From: Phlebopus portentosus
Taxonomy: Eukaryota > Basidiomycota > Agaricomycetes > Boletales > Boletinellaceae
Assembly: GCA_037892935.1 (NCBI GenBank)
Contig: JAYXKI010000004.1
Span: forward strand, 868,001-932,000
Length of the DNA: 64,000 nucleotides
Reading direction: 5' to 3'
Positions 11,195-24,310 of the stretch are shown here, in pieces; positions within the stretch are counted from its first letter, which is position 1, and every line of letters begins with the position of its first letter. The position numbers and the translations under genes were made by a program. The notes beneath the pieces were generated by a model. That model searched no databases, was not told the DNA's origin, and saw nothing but the letters and a program-made list of their open reading frames with translations.

Positions 11195-14100
11195 CTAGTC
11201 TACTTGTTCAGCTCTCCTGATAAGGAGCTTGACGATGACCATGATTAAAAATGCTCCTAGTATAGTGGTCTGTTCGATAGATAGTCAGTTTTCCTTATGC
11301 TAGGGAGTTGGTTCAGTAACCTACTGTTCCAAATGTGATTCCTTTCCACCACGTAAAGTCTGAGCCCAAAGCAGCACTCATAATAGGTGAGCCAATAAGA
11401 TATGCTACTCCGACTGGAACTAATGATACTCCCATTCGTTTACTGAGCAGCATTGATTAGCCTCGTTTCTACATATAAGACGAGACATACCCAATATTGA
11501 CGCTGTTTGTTCTCAATGTTGCAATCATCGGTAGATAGACGGATAATACTATCTACAGGTTCTATCGACTTGCATGGTTTCAGGATCAGATGGAACTCAC
11601 AGCCACCGACAAAGAACCCGAAGCTATGCGATTCGATCACTTCTGTCAGAGATGCACCACTGATCCAGTTAAAGAAAAATGCACAATACTGCAAACAGGA
11701 TCAATCCAACAGGGGTCCCGCAGCCGAGCATAGCAACTATAAGAGGTCCTAGAAAAATCATCCGTGACCATGCCAATGATAATTCTAGGAAAACGATGGC
11801 ATTATAAAGACTTACCACATACACCGAGACAAACCATGTAGACATTCATGGGTCCGAAGCGGTCAGCAAGAAAGTTCGGAACAATACGACCGAGTGTACA
11901 AGATACATTAAATATCGATACGGAATAGAAAGCAAGTCCCTCGTCGACGCCGTGAAGTCTCGCGGAAAGTTGAATAAAGAAGATTGGGAAATATGTGCTT
12001 AGAGAAGCCAGGAACGCTCCTAACATGATTAGAATGAAAGGAGTGTCCCATATTGAAATCGACTTCTCTCTATTCCGCATTGTCTGCGATATTTCTCGTT
12101 TTACCTCAAATATAACCAGATTGGCAATAACACAGCAACCTAGAGTCAAGAATGCCGCGATTCGCACTGCCCATGCAAAACCCATGCGACCGTTTATGAG
12201 ATTATTTAACATGACTGTAAAGCGTCCCGAAGTCAGAACTGGATCTTCACATCTGCTCAGAACTAACTAGAGTAGATTACGCCTCCGAGTGGCCCACTTG
12301 CAGAGACAAGTCCCTGGGAGTAGATAAGAAAATTAAGCACGCGCCTGAAAAGTGTTTCATCTTACCATAGCGAATGATTTTCGCGCCTTGAAATGCTGAG
12401 AAACAACTGTAGCAGCGGGCAAGTACAATAAGCCCATTCCTAAGCCCATTCCAATTCCTTGAGATAGAAAGAGCTGTCAAAGTAATTGGCGAACATGAGT
12501 AAAAACAAAAATGGAAGGAAACGTTTCACCTGATAGAAAACATGCTGGCGGGAGAGCGAAACCAGGAAGAAGCTGCAGATGAATTTAGCTCTAAAGAAGA
12601 CTGATCGTTCTAAACTGTGCATTACCTGAATGTTAGGAGGACACAACCGATAATGACCGTTGCTCGAAAACGCTTCGAATCAAACCTATAACAGCAAAGA
12701 ACGTCTAAAGTTGCCGCAATTTAGATGGTGAAGAGTTGTCTCACAGAATTCCTGCTATCGGCGCGAAACATAGCTCCAGGAACAGTTGCATGCTACCAAT
12801 CCAGCTGATTTGAGAGGCGGTGCAGTTGTTCAGCCATGTTCTTGTGTAAAAGTCCTGAAAGACACCAAACGATGTTGGCTAGGCAGAGAAAAATAAGCAA
12901 AATTTCACAGATGTGCGCGATGAAGAGTAAGTCTGAAGCTTGGGAACGTACGGAGTCGTTACGACCAGTTCCATGGTGTTCCGACTGGTTTCGCTCGGTT
13001 TCGACTGGTTTCGCTCAAACGAGTGAACTTAGCAAGAACGCCATAGTCCAGATGGCACGTGCACCGTTCTTTGATCGGCCATCAAGACGGGAGAATCACG
13101 GCATCGAGTTTGCACGCGTCGATCACAAGTCTCCGGACCTCGGATCCGCATTCCAGACAAAGAGATTTGACCCTGCAACCTCGTCCTCAGTCCCTCTCCT
13201 TTGTTAAACATCGCAGACTTACTTTGTCAGGCTAGCCAGAGCCCTTCCGAGTCGTTTCCCCGAGTTCCGCTTCGTTCCGCTCAAAGAGACCCGGTTCCGA
13301 AGGTTCCGCACATTTTCTGACCTTTCTATATGCGTCCCCTTTAATCCATTATGCTCTCGTTCCAGACATGCTTAGTATTGTTTCTTTTGACCTATGTGTC
13401 CCTTAAACCATTCCTATGTGCTCCTCTCCTTTGTAGATAGCGATATGCGTTCCCTTTTCCTTATGACGTAGGTTCTCTGACCGCTGGGAGGCTCAGTCTT
13501 GGACATTTAGTATAAATATAGCACGACTCTCGTAGTAGAGGGACAGCTGAGTCGGAGCTGAGTGGGGAGCTTAGCTTGCAGTTCTCACATCGTCTCAAAG
13601 CCTCTCGACCTCTAGTCTACTTGTTCGTAGTGGACTCTCTCGTCTCTATAGTCTAATATACGACATTTCGTGTTCTGTACAGTCGATCGGTGATCTCTCT
13701 TCGCAGTAGAGCCGTTCGTGCGTTCGTATAGTTCGCCGTCATCGTATAAAGGCTTCTCTATCTTCTCTCACCCGAAACAAGACCCCCTCACGTGTTTCGA
13801 TCCGTTTCGCCCGGTTTCGCTCGTAACCCAGTTACTCTGCGTGCCACTCGCATTCGGTCTCGCAACACCTTCCCCTCTCCAGTGTCGTCGGGAAAGGACA
13901 CCATATCACCCCTTTCCTCCTGACTTTCCACTCTCCGCTTCCTCAAGACCAGCCCGGTGCTATTCCGCATCGTTTAGATCAGAAACGTTCAGTTTCATCG
14001 TCCCACACGTATCCTTCGATTCTCTCAGTCCCCTTCCGTCATCGTTTCGCACCTCCATCCCTCGCATCACATTTCGACACACTCAGCAATTGTCCTTCGT

Positions 14101-14787
14101 CCATCGAATTGCGTTTCGAATCGTTACGCCGTGTTCCGACACTTTAGACTACGAGTGAGATCGGCTGCAGTCGCTTACCAGTGTGTTAGCACAGTCGATT
14201 AGTCACGTTCGGGTTGGTGGTTCGACTAGCGTAGCCTAGTTAGTTTAGTTCTTGTGCCTTGGGTTAGTCGGCTTTAGTCCAGAGCTCGCAGCTGAGCCGG
14301 AGAGTCGATTTTGCCTTTGCACCGCCACCGTCGATCTCGGGAGAAGCCTACCCTCGGAATTCCTCCTCGAGCGCTTCCCTCATATCCCCGGTTCTCACCA
14401 AGCCCTTCCATTGTTTATCCCTATTTCCCTCCATTCCTTCGTGCCCTTAGTGTGGGTGTAGCTCTCTGCAGACCGCTTGAAGGTATTCTAGGGCAGCCCC
14501 TCGAACTATACACTCCCTGTCCGGCATCAGAACGTCCACAGGAGTTTCAGCGATCCGATATACGTACGATACCAACGGAGCAAAATGTCAATAAGCAACT
14601 GCCGAAAACTTCCATTGAGGTTAGAAAATTGATACGACGGGCTATTCCAGCTCGTACCAGTAAACCAAGCTTTCCTTCGACCCAATGGATAGTCGTCGTT
14701 CATGGTAGACCCGAGGTCTTCGAGAGCATTTACTGCAGAAGTTGTAATCGGTCGTGTCTTCTCTTCAGATTCATTGTGAGCCGCCAT
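11195..14787 (-). CDS. Monocarboxylate-porter type MFS transporter, interrupted by a large intronic insertion
   Basis: A proton-linked or metabolite efflux role is expected of the family; the substrate is unknown. The first exon starts at ATG 14787 (MAAHNESEEK) and carries the family entry motif as DYPLGRRKAWF. A short intron and VFGSCLLTFCSVG follow. The next coding block lies 1.7 kb away at about 12877 (SFGVFQDFYTRTWLNNCT, then SQISWIGSMQLF). Further blocks are RFDSKRFRATVIIGCVL, SQGIGMGLGMGLLYLPAATV, SASGPLGGVIYS, MLNNLINGRMGFAWAVR, the second half with LADRFGPMNVYMVCLG, RMGVSLVPVGVAYLIGSPI, DFTWWKGITFG and a last exon ending at TAG 11195-11197. These match the fungal MCT layout. One spot near 11670-11681 needs a frame change or an unusual splice. 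The gene lies between the NRPS-like and PKS genes and may export their product (inference). Confidence 0.75.
12953..14561. mobile_element. ~1.6-kb insertion inside an intron of the MFS transporter
   Basis: The transporter intron donor (GTACGT on minus, about 14567) and acceptor (about 12877) are separated by this block, which carries no transporter sequence. The 7-mer ACGTACG lies at both edges (12946-12952 and 14562-14568). Removing one copy and the block leaves a normal intron of about 74 nt that still starts GTACGT. The block is CpG-rich with repeated GGTTTCGCTC motifs (about 12988-13018 and 13810-13820). It has a TATA-like AGTATAAATATAG at about 13510 followed by Ser/Pro-rich open stretches. 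This composition resembles a solo LTR or a non-autonomous retroelement, but it lacks TG..CA ends, so the class is open. Confidence 0.55.
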
Positions 14788-16532
14788 TACTGGTATTAGT
14801 GACGAGGTCGATGATTGTTCAAGTAGAAGCAGTTTTTTGGTTGGAGGGAGTACGTCTATCCAGAATGCACGGCAACTATCCAAATTGTCAAGCATGATGA
14901 TAGGTGTAACTAACATTTCCATTTATCAAAAGACGTCTCCATACGGGTATGTCTGACTATGTCAGCAGGAAGCTGGAACTAGACGGACCCCGAACTCGGT
15001 GGACGTCGATGGAACAATTACTGTAAATCAACGCACATGATGCAAATTGACCTATACCTATCTGTTATCCCTTTCTTGTGACACCGAAGAATGGCGAGTG
15101 AGTTGAGTCGATGATTATGGGAACTCATGTCTCATCCGTGAACCACATGCTTAGCGCTCCACCGGTGAATCAATAATGTTCTTGCCCAAGACCCCCGAAG
15201 GCCCGAGATCGAGTGGCGTTGTACTTTGGCGTGATATTAGGGTTTGTTCCAAGCCAGAACGCATTGACAATAGATATTACTATTACAGTAAGCTACGGGT
15301 TCGAACACCGCACACAGGTGTATTAATATTGATCATTTTGACCCTCATCAGTACTTACTAGTGATCCACTAGTCTGGTGCCAATACCAATTTATAACCCT
15401 AAACATGGTCGAAGCACATGCATGCCATATGCATCTTACATGTAGTAATACTGCCACTAAATCAAACGGGAGGCAATTTTCACACCTCATAACACAGCAC
15501 CACTTCAAAGCCAACTGATATAGACAGGCCTAGGTTAGCTAGAGAGTTACCGAAGGATGCTCTGTTGTAGCATGGAAGCCTCTCTAGCACATGCTTGCAC
15601 GCGAAGGAAGATCTGACAAGAAGATTGATACCTACATTTCTAGAACAACATAGGGAACTCGAATACAACCAGGAGCGTATTTTTCGATCTTACTGTAATT
15701 ATTACAAATGCCTTCATCTATCACACGGTCTCCCTTCTAAATCCACACGACTTAACGAAATGCAGCAAGGCACCTAGTCTGCATTGGTCTGAGTTGGAAT
15801 ATGAGTCCGCTGGACGGAAGAGTAACAAAACCGGCAATTTTCTTGGAAGGACCTTTGTTCGAAAAGGAAGTAGGAGAGCAAGTTGGTCTGAATGTGAGCT
15901 TGACTATTGTCGGCTCAACATTACAAGTAGTCCGAAGTAAATTTGCATGGGCCTGGCGAGGACTTTCTTTATATATTGATTATTGCGAATCCCTCTATTG
16001 TATTATTTCCTATTGACCACTACAATAAAGATTCAAGTGCACTGTGTTATAACAGGATGGTGTTAAGTTCAGTCTCGGCGCAGCATGCCTTAATCTTGAC
16101 TTTACCAAAAAGTATATCAGCACACTTTGACAGGTGGTTACTCCTATATAGGGTCCCCCAAAAATCCATGGAAACACTGCATACATCGTAAACATGAGCA
16201 CCTATGCGTGATAAGTTGTGCGAGCTCATAAGGAGCTAATTAAGGCTTCGCTGAAATTGCACTTTCAAGTCAGTGATCTTTTGCTTTCACTCGTTCAGAT
16301 GCACGTGTGCCATCCACATTACACATACTACCGCTTTGTGTAGAAGTTGGAAAGCTCCGTCAGAGCATATATTTGCGCCTGAATACAAAGCAATTACATG
16401 CGTGAGCTTAACATAAGAGGAAAATAACTGGCATTCAACCCGCGTATACTTTCTGTACAGAGATATTACAGGAGCTATCAGTCAAGGACGTGCTGCTACA
16501 AAAGAGTCTCGGCTTAAGATGGAGCAGCATGT
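14788..16532. other. Intergenic region between MFS and PKS genes
   Basis: Apart from the dispersed repeat at 15024-15239, this stretch has only short frames with no family resemblance. The 5' side of the MFS gene and the 3' side of the PKS gene face each other here. Confidence 0.5.
15024..15239. repeat. Dispersed ~0.2-kb repeat, copy 2
   Basis: Same-orientation copy of 5138-5330, longer by about 23 bp through two small insertions. The two copies bracket the NRPS-like and MFS genes. It is non-coding and unclassified. Confidence 0.8.
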
Positions 16533-19500
16533 TTATACATCCTTCCAGTCATGCTCAATGCTACTGATTATTGTAGGCGGTTCCAAAAAGCCAAAGTGAT
16601 CACCTTCGATATTGACCACCGTCGTGTTCTGGACAAAATTCGCGCCTAGACTGTCCCACGAATAACTATCTTCCGAAGGCAGCACCGATCGCATGCCTGT
16701 AGAAGAGACGTAAACTGTTGCCAGTGTCTGTACTCGTTGAATCCACTCTATCATTTTGTCTCGGAGTGTATTTATGTCACCGTCCGCAAGACCTATCAGG
16801 AAAGAGGTGACCACTTCTACAAGCCCTTTCAGGCTGTCAAAATAATGCTGGATAGATAGTTGAACGTTCTTTCCATTCAAAGCGTCCAATAATCCGTCTG
16901 CGACATTGCGCCTACTTGTCGTGTGGCCTCCTAGGAGAGCAGCGCAAAGAACTAAAGTCTGCTGTGTGACCAAAGCATGACTTGCTCGTCCATGTCGAAG
17001 TGTATCCTCGTCCCAAGTCCAAAGTGGTGAACAGAACAGCAGGGGGAAATGGTCGAGGAATATTAGTTGAACTACCTTGTCTCCATTTGCCTCCATCGAA
17101 TGAACGAGCTCAAGCGTTATAAGACTGGTGGCACAAAACCCGGCAATTCTGTAGGGTCCATTTGGTCATTCTTTCTTAATCTGATCGAAGTAGAATCTTG
17201 CTATTGCGTATATACTCTGGGAAGGCGTCTCGGGTGTTACTTGAATGGCCCAAAGAGCTGTAGAGAAGCGCTCCTGTAAAGGCTTAAACGCAACGACATT
17301 TCCACTCGTACCGTGAATAAGTATGAGCGGGTTTTCGTCGAGATCGCGAAGGCGGACAACTGTTTCACCAGACCTGTTAAGCTGCGACCAGTCGAAGTCG
17401 CGGCCGTTACGACTAGGAAGATCAGTCCTCTGGTTCGAACTGTCGAGAAGTTTGACTTCTAAATCGTTTAGAGTCATATCTGCCAACAATTGGAGACCTG
17501 AAATTGGAATTAAGGACCGGATCTCGAAGGATAAGCGAGTTGCAGAGAGCGAATCGAGACCGTAGGATGTTAACGGAACGTCTGGTGACAGGTCTTCAGC
17601 ATTAATGTCGATATGAGCTAAGACAATGTCCTTCAAAGAGGTTGGGGCTCTTTCCAGATGTTCCTTGGTCTGAACGTCATCCTTTCTTCTCAAGTGGCCA
17701 TAAAGAGAAGATGGACCGAGGCAGTCGCATACGACGTTCCAATCAAAGTCTGGAATATAGTGTCCAATGGGTCCATCGGTGAGTTTTAGGATTGCATCCT
17801 CAAGATAATTGCACAAAGCTATTATCACAGAAAATGTAAGGCCTTTCGGTGCTATTTAAGGCAACGACTTACGACTTACTTTCTGACGTCATGGCCCAAG
17901 GAAGAAGGCTTGCAAGTCTGAACTCAGAATACTCGAGTGCCACTGTACTATCGTGAATAGCGGGTACGACAAAGGAGAATGCATTGCGGTATCGCCCAGT
18001 CAGCTCGCCTAGAACCGTATTTGCACTGCCAAAAGCATTTGTGTTAGGCGAAGTTATTGATCCTACACAACAGAATACTTGCCTAGAATAGTTCGTTTGC
18101 CCTGCATTTCCGAATATGATGCAGGATGAAAAGGCCACAAAGAAGTCCAATTTTTCGATGTCCATCGCGTGCTCTAATACGCGAAAGGCTTTTACTTTAG
18201 GATAAAATGGGGCTTCGTACGTCTCATTGGTATGTGCAAAGAACGTCATGTCGGAAAGAAGAACGGAAAGAAGCATGCAACTGCCAATTGGGACTCCTAT
18301 GGTCGATAATAGCTTTACGGTGTCATCCTTGCAGGTTGCATCACAACTCTCCATTCGTATCGACACATCGACCTGCGTCTGAAGAAATTTAAGCATACGG
18401 AGGGTGTTCTCATTTTTGCGCAGTGAGGAAGACTGTTCGCCATTTCGTGAAGTCATGACTATATTTCTTGCTCCGTGCTTTTCGGATACGAGTTAGTCCA
18501 AGTTCGCACTGGATTCTAGAACTTACTTTGTACATCCACACTGCTATTGCGACACCTAATGATCCGATTCCTCCAATCAAGAGATAAGCTTTGTGACTGT
18601 CGAATAGGTGCCAGGAAACCTGAGCCGACGAAAGATCAACACTGGACGTAAGTTCCTGCAAAGGCGTGGTGCCACTCTCTGACACAAAGTCAGGTAGGCG
18701 GTTTAATATGCTGAGTGCATCTGCAGCAATCCAAGGTTGTCTATTTAATGTTGATTGCAGACCATATGTAGGGTCGTTCCAAAGGAAAGGTGGTGACGTG
18801 CGCGACAAGTGACCCAAGACCTGAATTTCTTCTTTTTGGGTCGAGCCGGACAGAACAAGCTCGTAACAAGTCGATACTTCTGGAAAGCTCAATGGAATAT
18901 CTTCAGTGGAATCATGAGGAATTCCAAGCACTGTAAGGATGCAGCGTAGGCCACGACCGGCAGTAGTATAAGAGCTTGTGACCAAAATGCTTCCCCGCCG
19001 TACCCCAGAGCACTGTGTCCAAGTAGCCAGTCCAAATGCCATGTATGCGACTAATGCACTGAGTGCAAGTTCGGGACCAACAGTTTTGCTGTCTTTGATA
19101 GACATAATGTGCTTTTCATGAGCTATTGCAAAGTTCGATAACGGTTGGTCCTTCACAATTCCAATCACCCTCGATTCGAGACAACTATTCTTTTGGACCC
19201 TTCCGATGATGCCTCGCAATGACATCTCAGGAGGAGACATTGCTTCAATAAAAACGACGACATGACCATGCGGGACTGTAGGCGAGGCAGCATGCAAGAT
19301 CTTGTTTTTGTCATCCAGATACCAGAAAGAACTAGCATCAAATTGACGCGGCGTCGGGGCCGAGGATAATGCAACTCTCGGTAGCAGTACTTCGCCGTCC
19401 GCCGTAATGGAAACTTCGGCCTCGGATATTCCAGACGTCATAAGAGATTGAATTGCGGCATACTGCGTGGATATGGCCCATTCTCGTGGGAGAAGCACGA

Positions 19501-22500
19501 GACGGATGTCCCAAAGTGGCACCTCGCGCCGTAGTGACCTTGAAAACCCTTTCGCGGCCGCGCTATCCAGATTTCCAGTTGCAAAGATCCATAGCGTTTT
19601 CTGTTCGTGCTTGCTTACTTCGGAAAGGAGTTGCTTGAGATGCATTTCGTTGCCACGCTGAAACTGAAACATCAATGGTCATCCGGCTTCACCATTGGAT
19701 TCCGGACAAATTTGTAGTCGCTGATCAGTCATAGGAGTAGCGATAATGTCATAGCGACGCTGTATCTCCGGCCTGGGAGTAGACCTGTGTCTAGAAATTC
19801 TAAGACCGTTTAGAGAACAGTAAAGCAGCCCGGTGCTGTCAGCAATATCGAAATCAAATGACAGGTATTCTTTTGCAATGCATGAGATGATGCATCATTA
19901 CATATAAATCGACGACATTACCTGGATTCCATTGACGGAAAGTTACGTGGACAAACAACGTTTCGGGAAGTCCGAGATTGAAAAGGGATTTATGCAGCTG
20001 TAAATTGTCGATACGTGAGGGAAGATAATATTCGGCGTCGTCCACGTTCCCAGTCATAATTCTATGAACAGCGACATGCAAGCAGGAATCTAAGATGGCT
20101 GGGTGAAAAATGTATTGTTCGATGCTGAACAGAAGTGAGCATCTTCATGTAATGCAGTCGGTCGCTCGACTTACTTCTCAAGATCAAGCGACTTTCCTCG
20201 TACCTGCGTGAGCACTTCACCTCTGCCTTTGTAACAGGCCATTATACGCCGATATGCAGGACCGTAATCCGCAAAGTACTGCAAAGTGTTATAGAAATCT
20301 GCAGACAATTTCAGTTTAGAAAAATTTTCTATCATGACGACTTACCATTGATTTCGATCTTCGAGCACCGCTCCATTATAGACGACAGTTTTAACCTTTC
20401 ATAATCTGAGTTGGCCTCGCGGAAGGCCGTTGAAAAGAATCCCTCAGCGTGAAGTCGGGTGACCTGAGGATTATTTTAGTCTTAATGCAATACATCTTCA
20501 CAGAAGACTGACAGCTTGGTTGCTCAAGTCTGGCACAGACAGGACGGACCAATGAAGACCATCCAATCTGACATTCATTAAGACTGGATACGCAGAGGAC
20601 AAGGAGAACATAGAGCGAAACTCGACATTCCAGACTTGTTTGGCTCCACGTTCGAATATCTTCATTAAATTTGATATTGTCAGCAGCTTATATTGTGAAG
20701 TGAGCAATGAGATGCGAACCATTTCTAAATATCCAGAAGCAGGCATGATCGGTTCTCCTTTGATCAAGTGTTCGGCTAGGACAGGGTGCGTCTTAGAATT
20801 AATTCTGACGTGCGAACCATCCATTGCACCATTTCGCACGGCGAGCTGACGAGTTATGAGTACAGATTGGTCGGGGTAATATTGTACGTATCGACGAAGA
20901 AATGGATATGGCGGTAGGGAGACTTCGGCCGAATCGATGGAACGAATCCCATTGATAGCGGAGACGTCCACTTTAGCAAGCCCTCTGCTCATCAGCTTTC
21001 CAAGACAACCGAGAAAAGCGATGGATTCATGATGATTCTGAGGATTTTTCGTGCGTCGCATGGGACAAAATATTGAGCTGGTTTTAGCACCGAGTTCCAC
21101 GAGGTAATTCGACAGAACTGAGTGCAGGCTGATCTCTACGAAAGTAGCATCGGGCGTCTCTCGCAACAAAACAGATACCGCTTCCGCAAATTTCACGGAG
21201 TTCCTTGTGTTCTCCCAGAAATATATGGGAGTGAAGGGTGCTTCTAACTGACTCCCAGTTAACATCGAAAATGTTTTAATTGTCGGGCGGTGACATCCGG
21301 GATGCGCTTCAAAGACCTCGTCCATGGATGCGCGATACTGTTTTGCGCAAGCGTCCATCATGCAGCAGTGCACTGGAACTCTTGTATGCAGTGGCGTCGC
21401 AAAGTACCCTTGCCTTTTCGTTTCTACGATAATGTCAGTGACATAATTCTCGGATCCAGCGATGGTTACGGCGTTTGGTGCGTTGAAACATGCGATCTCC
21501 AGAGTTCCACCACCTTCTCTGTCAACTATAGGATCAATGATAGACTTTGCGACATCAGGGCTACAAGACAGAGCAGCCATTGCACCCCCAACATTTTCTA
21601 CGATGGTCATCGCCTTTCCACGGGCAATGGCGACGGAGATTGCCATCTCCTTTGATCCTGCTCCGGATGCGTATAATACGGCTGTTTCCCCAGCAGAGTG
21701 TCCTATAACAATATCTGGAATAACGTTGACGGAGTGCAATAGGTCTACCAGAGCTATCTGGATCATAGTGATAGCGGGGAGAACAATGGATATCGGCCAT
21801 ATGGAAGGAAGGTCGGCAAACGTAGCTGAGGAATCGAACAGGCCAGTTGTTTTGATTAAAGACCGGCCAACTCTCTTTTCATATATAAGATCTAAATATA
21901 GGATCGTCTCTCGAAAAACAGAGTGTTCCTCGAAAAGTTGGCGACCCACTGCAATATTTTCTCAGTAGACAACGGAGTGCAAAAACCTGCGAACATACTT
22001 TGAACATGTTGTGGTCCTTGTCCTGAGAAAACAAAGACAACCGGGGGCTTTCTCCTGGGAGTAAGAACAGGAGCGGAAAAGTGTCCTGCAGTGACTGCTT
22101 CTCTAGGCCTTGCAATTGCGAACGAGTGCCACGTCATTTGCCTTGCACGGCGCCCTAGGATCACTGACAGCATCGGAAGATGCGATGCGTCCTGCTCAGA
22201 AAGGAAATCAATTAGCGATTCCGAGATTGCTGAAACCGAGTGAGGTGTAAGACCTCCTGCCATGAGAAGAATAGGTCGATGCTGGAAGACTGGCGGTGGC
22301 TGATTGCCTTCATTACAAAGATGAACACCTTCCAAAACCGCATGTCCATTGCTTCCGCCGATACCTGAGCTAGCAATCGAAATCAGTGCACGACCGGATG
22401 GATGACAGGGTCTGACAATGCATTTTTCTTTCACGACATGTAGCTTGTATTCATCCCACTTGATGGCAGGGTTTGGCTTCAAAAAATTGACGCTTGGGGG

Positions 22501-24008
22501 TATGATGCCTGTTCGTAGGATAGAGCAGGCCTTCGCCAACGAGGCTAGAAAAGCTGTGATCTCTAGATGACCTATATTTCCTTTTACACTACCTATCAAG
22601 AGTTCTTCGCTTCTCTTGAAAGCATTGCCAACCCAGTTAGCTTCCGTTGGGTCACCTGCTTCAGTACCTATCCCGCGTATCAAGCATTAGCAGGTTCACA
22701 GTGAGGAAAGCGCACAAAAGGTACCAGTAGCATGCATTTCAATGAAGTCTACCTCGGTGGGGGAACATCCTGTACGAGAATATGCCCGGAACATCGCGTC
22801 CATCTGCGATTCAGCTACTGGGGCACTGACTGGAGCTGCAGATCCATTGGAATTTATTCCCGTTCCAAGTATCTTTATAACGTCCATATTCGAGCGGTGT
22901 ACGTGAACGCTTTAATGCTCACCGATGCGTAAATGTGATCTCCATCACGAATGGCATCTTTAAGTAACTTCAGTACAACAACGACAACCCCCTCTCCCCG
23001 GCCAAAGCTATCGAATGTCAGAAACTTAAGTTAGGTTTTTTTGAAGGAATTCGAATATACCCACCCATTTGCGTTTGCGTCGAAAGGTTTTGATTTTCCT
23101 TCGGGGGAAAGTATTGATCCTTGGCTGTAGTTGATCCAGTCGATCAATCTACAGTAGGCAGAGGAATAGATCGGTCCAATGTTTAATAGTCTTCCGTAAA
23201 AGACCTTCATCCTCACCTATGATTCACCTGACATCCTCCAACTATTGCAGCCTCGCAGTCTCCCTGTCTCAGTGCTTGCACAGCGAGATGAGTAGCTGTG
23301 AGGCTTGAACTGCAAGCAGTGTCGATTGGAACTGATGGCCCAAGGAGGTCAAGATGGTACGAAATTCTGTTTGCGATCATGCATGGCGTTCCAGCAAAGG
23401 ACCCTTTCGCTTCAAATACGTCCTACAAAAAGGTTGACTTATCAGAGCTGAGAGAGCTGAAAACAGAAGGTTGCCGCACAGGTTCCACTATATTGCTGAT
23501 ATCGAAATCGACGGATGACATGAAACATCCAACGTTCCGCCCGCGATAGTCTATACCAGAGTCCAAAAGTGCCAGGAAAGACTGCTCCAACAGTTTGCGA
23601 CTACCAACAGCCATAGCTCTGGCAACTTTCATCGAGACTCCGAATTCCAGGTAGTCAAAAAAGGCCAGGTTTTTAAGAAAAGCTCCGGTGTCCGTCAAGA
23701 TCTGACCCAGATTACTTCCTTGCCAGCTGTACTTTGTTTCTCAGTAAGGAAGTTCCTCCTCGTGGTAAGACAAAACTCACGCTTTGACGTTCAGCCTCTC
23801 ACTTGGAAATTTCTCATAGACGTCTTTGCCACTAAACAGAATCCTTTCAAAAGCAGGGAAATCCAGATTGACATGGCTATGCATTCTGCTCGGAAGTTCG
23901 ATGCTTAGCCCGACCTATCACAATTTAAGCTCTGACTGAAAACTTATCAGCTGGTAGACTCACAATTGCGACGGCTGGCAGAATGCTAGCTTCTGGTGAT
24001 GAATCCAT
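16533..24008 (-). CDS. Iterative type I polyketide synthase KS-AT-DH-ER-like-KR-T-TE, with in-frame stop in TE
   Basis: Builds a reduced polyketide chain; the product is unknown. The start is ATG 24008 ([10 protein letters not shown]), then [22 protein letters not shown] (about 23310), [21 protein letters not shown] (about 22740) and [21 protein letters not shown] and GHSAGE (about 21690). [12 protein letters not shown] (H-x3-G-x4-P, about 20760) and LDSCLH. An ER-like block ([19 protein letters not shown]) is present, but its nucleotide loop is not the usual [16 protein letters not shown], Ser in FSSCIIFG and Tyr in GQTNYS. T: GLDSLSA (about 17560). [20 protein letters not shown] at 17166-17168 sits in an otherwise continuous TE frame between FDQIKKE and [10 protein letters not shown]. 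Another TGA (19679-19681) lies in the DH-ER linker and could fall in an intron. The TE nucleophile position reads GFCAT rather than GxSxG. The protein may therefore end just after the T domain. Confidence 0.85.
17166..17168 (-). other. In-frame TGA in the PKS thioesterase
   Basis: The frames 17169-17828 and 16533-17165 are in the same phase, and both encode TE sequence with no need for an intron. A forced intron (GT at about 17210 to AG at about 17145) would delete conserved residues. CGA to TGA would explain it. Confidence 0.7.
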
Positions 24009-24310
24009 ATTGTTGACAGATGAGGTAGTTGAAATCTCCAAGATGTTCAGAGGCTTTCTGGATTCGAGTGCTATCTCGCTGAAAAGTGCTTATGTCTTTA
24101 TCTACTATACCACCGAACATCATCTATCAAGGGCCGTTCCTGGAGATGAGGTAGCCGATAGGGATCATGAGAAAAAGGCAAATAGAAAGGTACTAAAAAA
24201 GTCCTACTGTTGTATCAGACTTGATTGCTCATATGCGCTCTCCTCGACGGAGAGAAATGTAAACGCCGCCCATGGTCGAATCAATATTTCTCGCAGACAC
24301 CTAAGCTTAT
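24009..24310. other. PKS upstream region, up to the transposon border
   Basis: About 300 bp between the PKS start codon and the CACTA terminus at 24311. It presumably contains the PKS promoter; no motif stands out. The CACTA element, if silenced, could affect PKS expression (inference). Confidence 0.4.
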
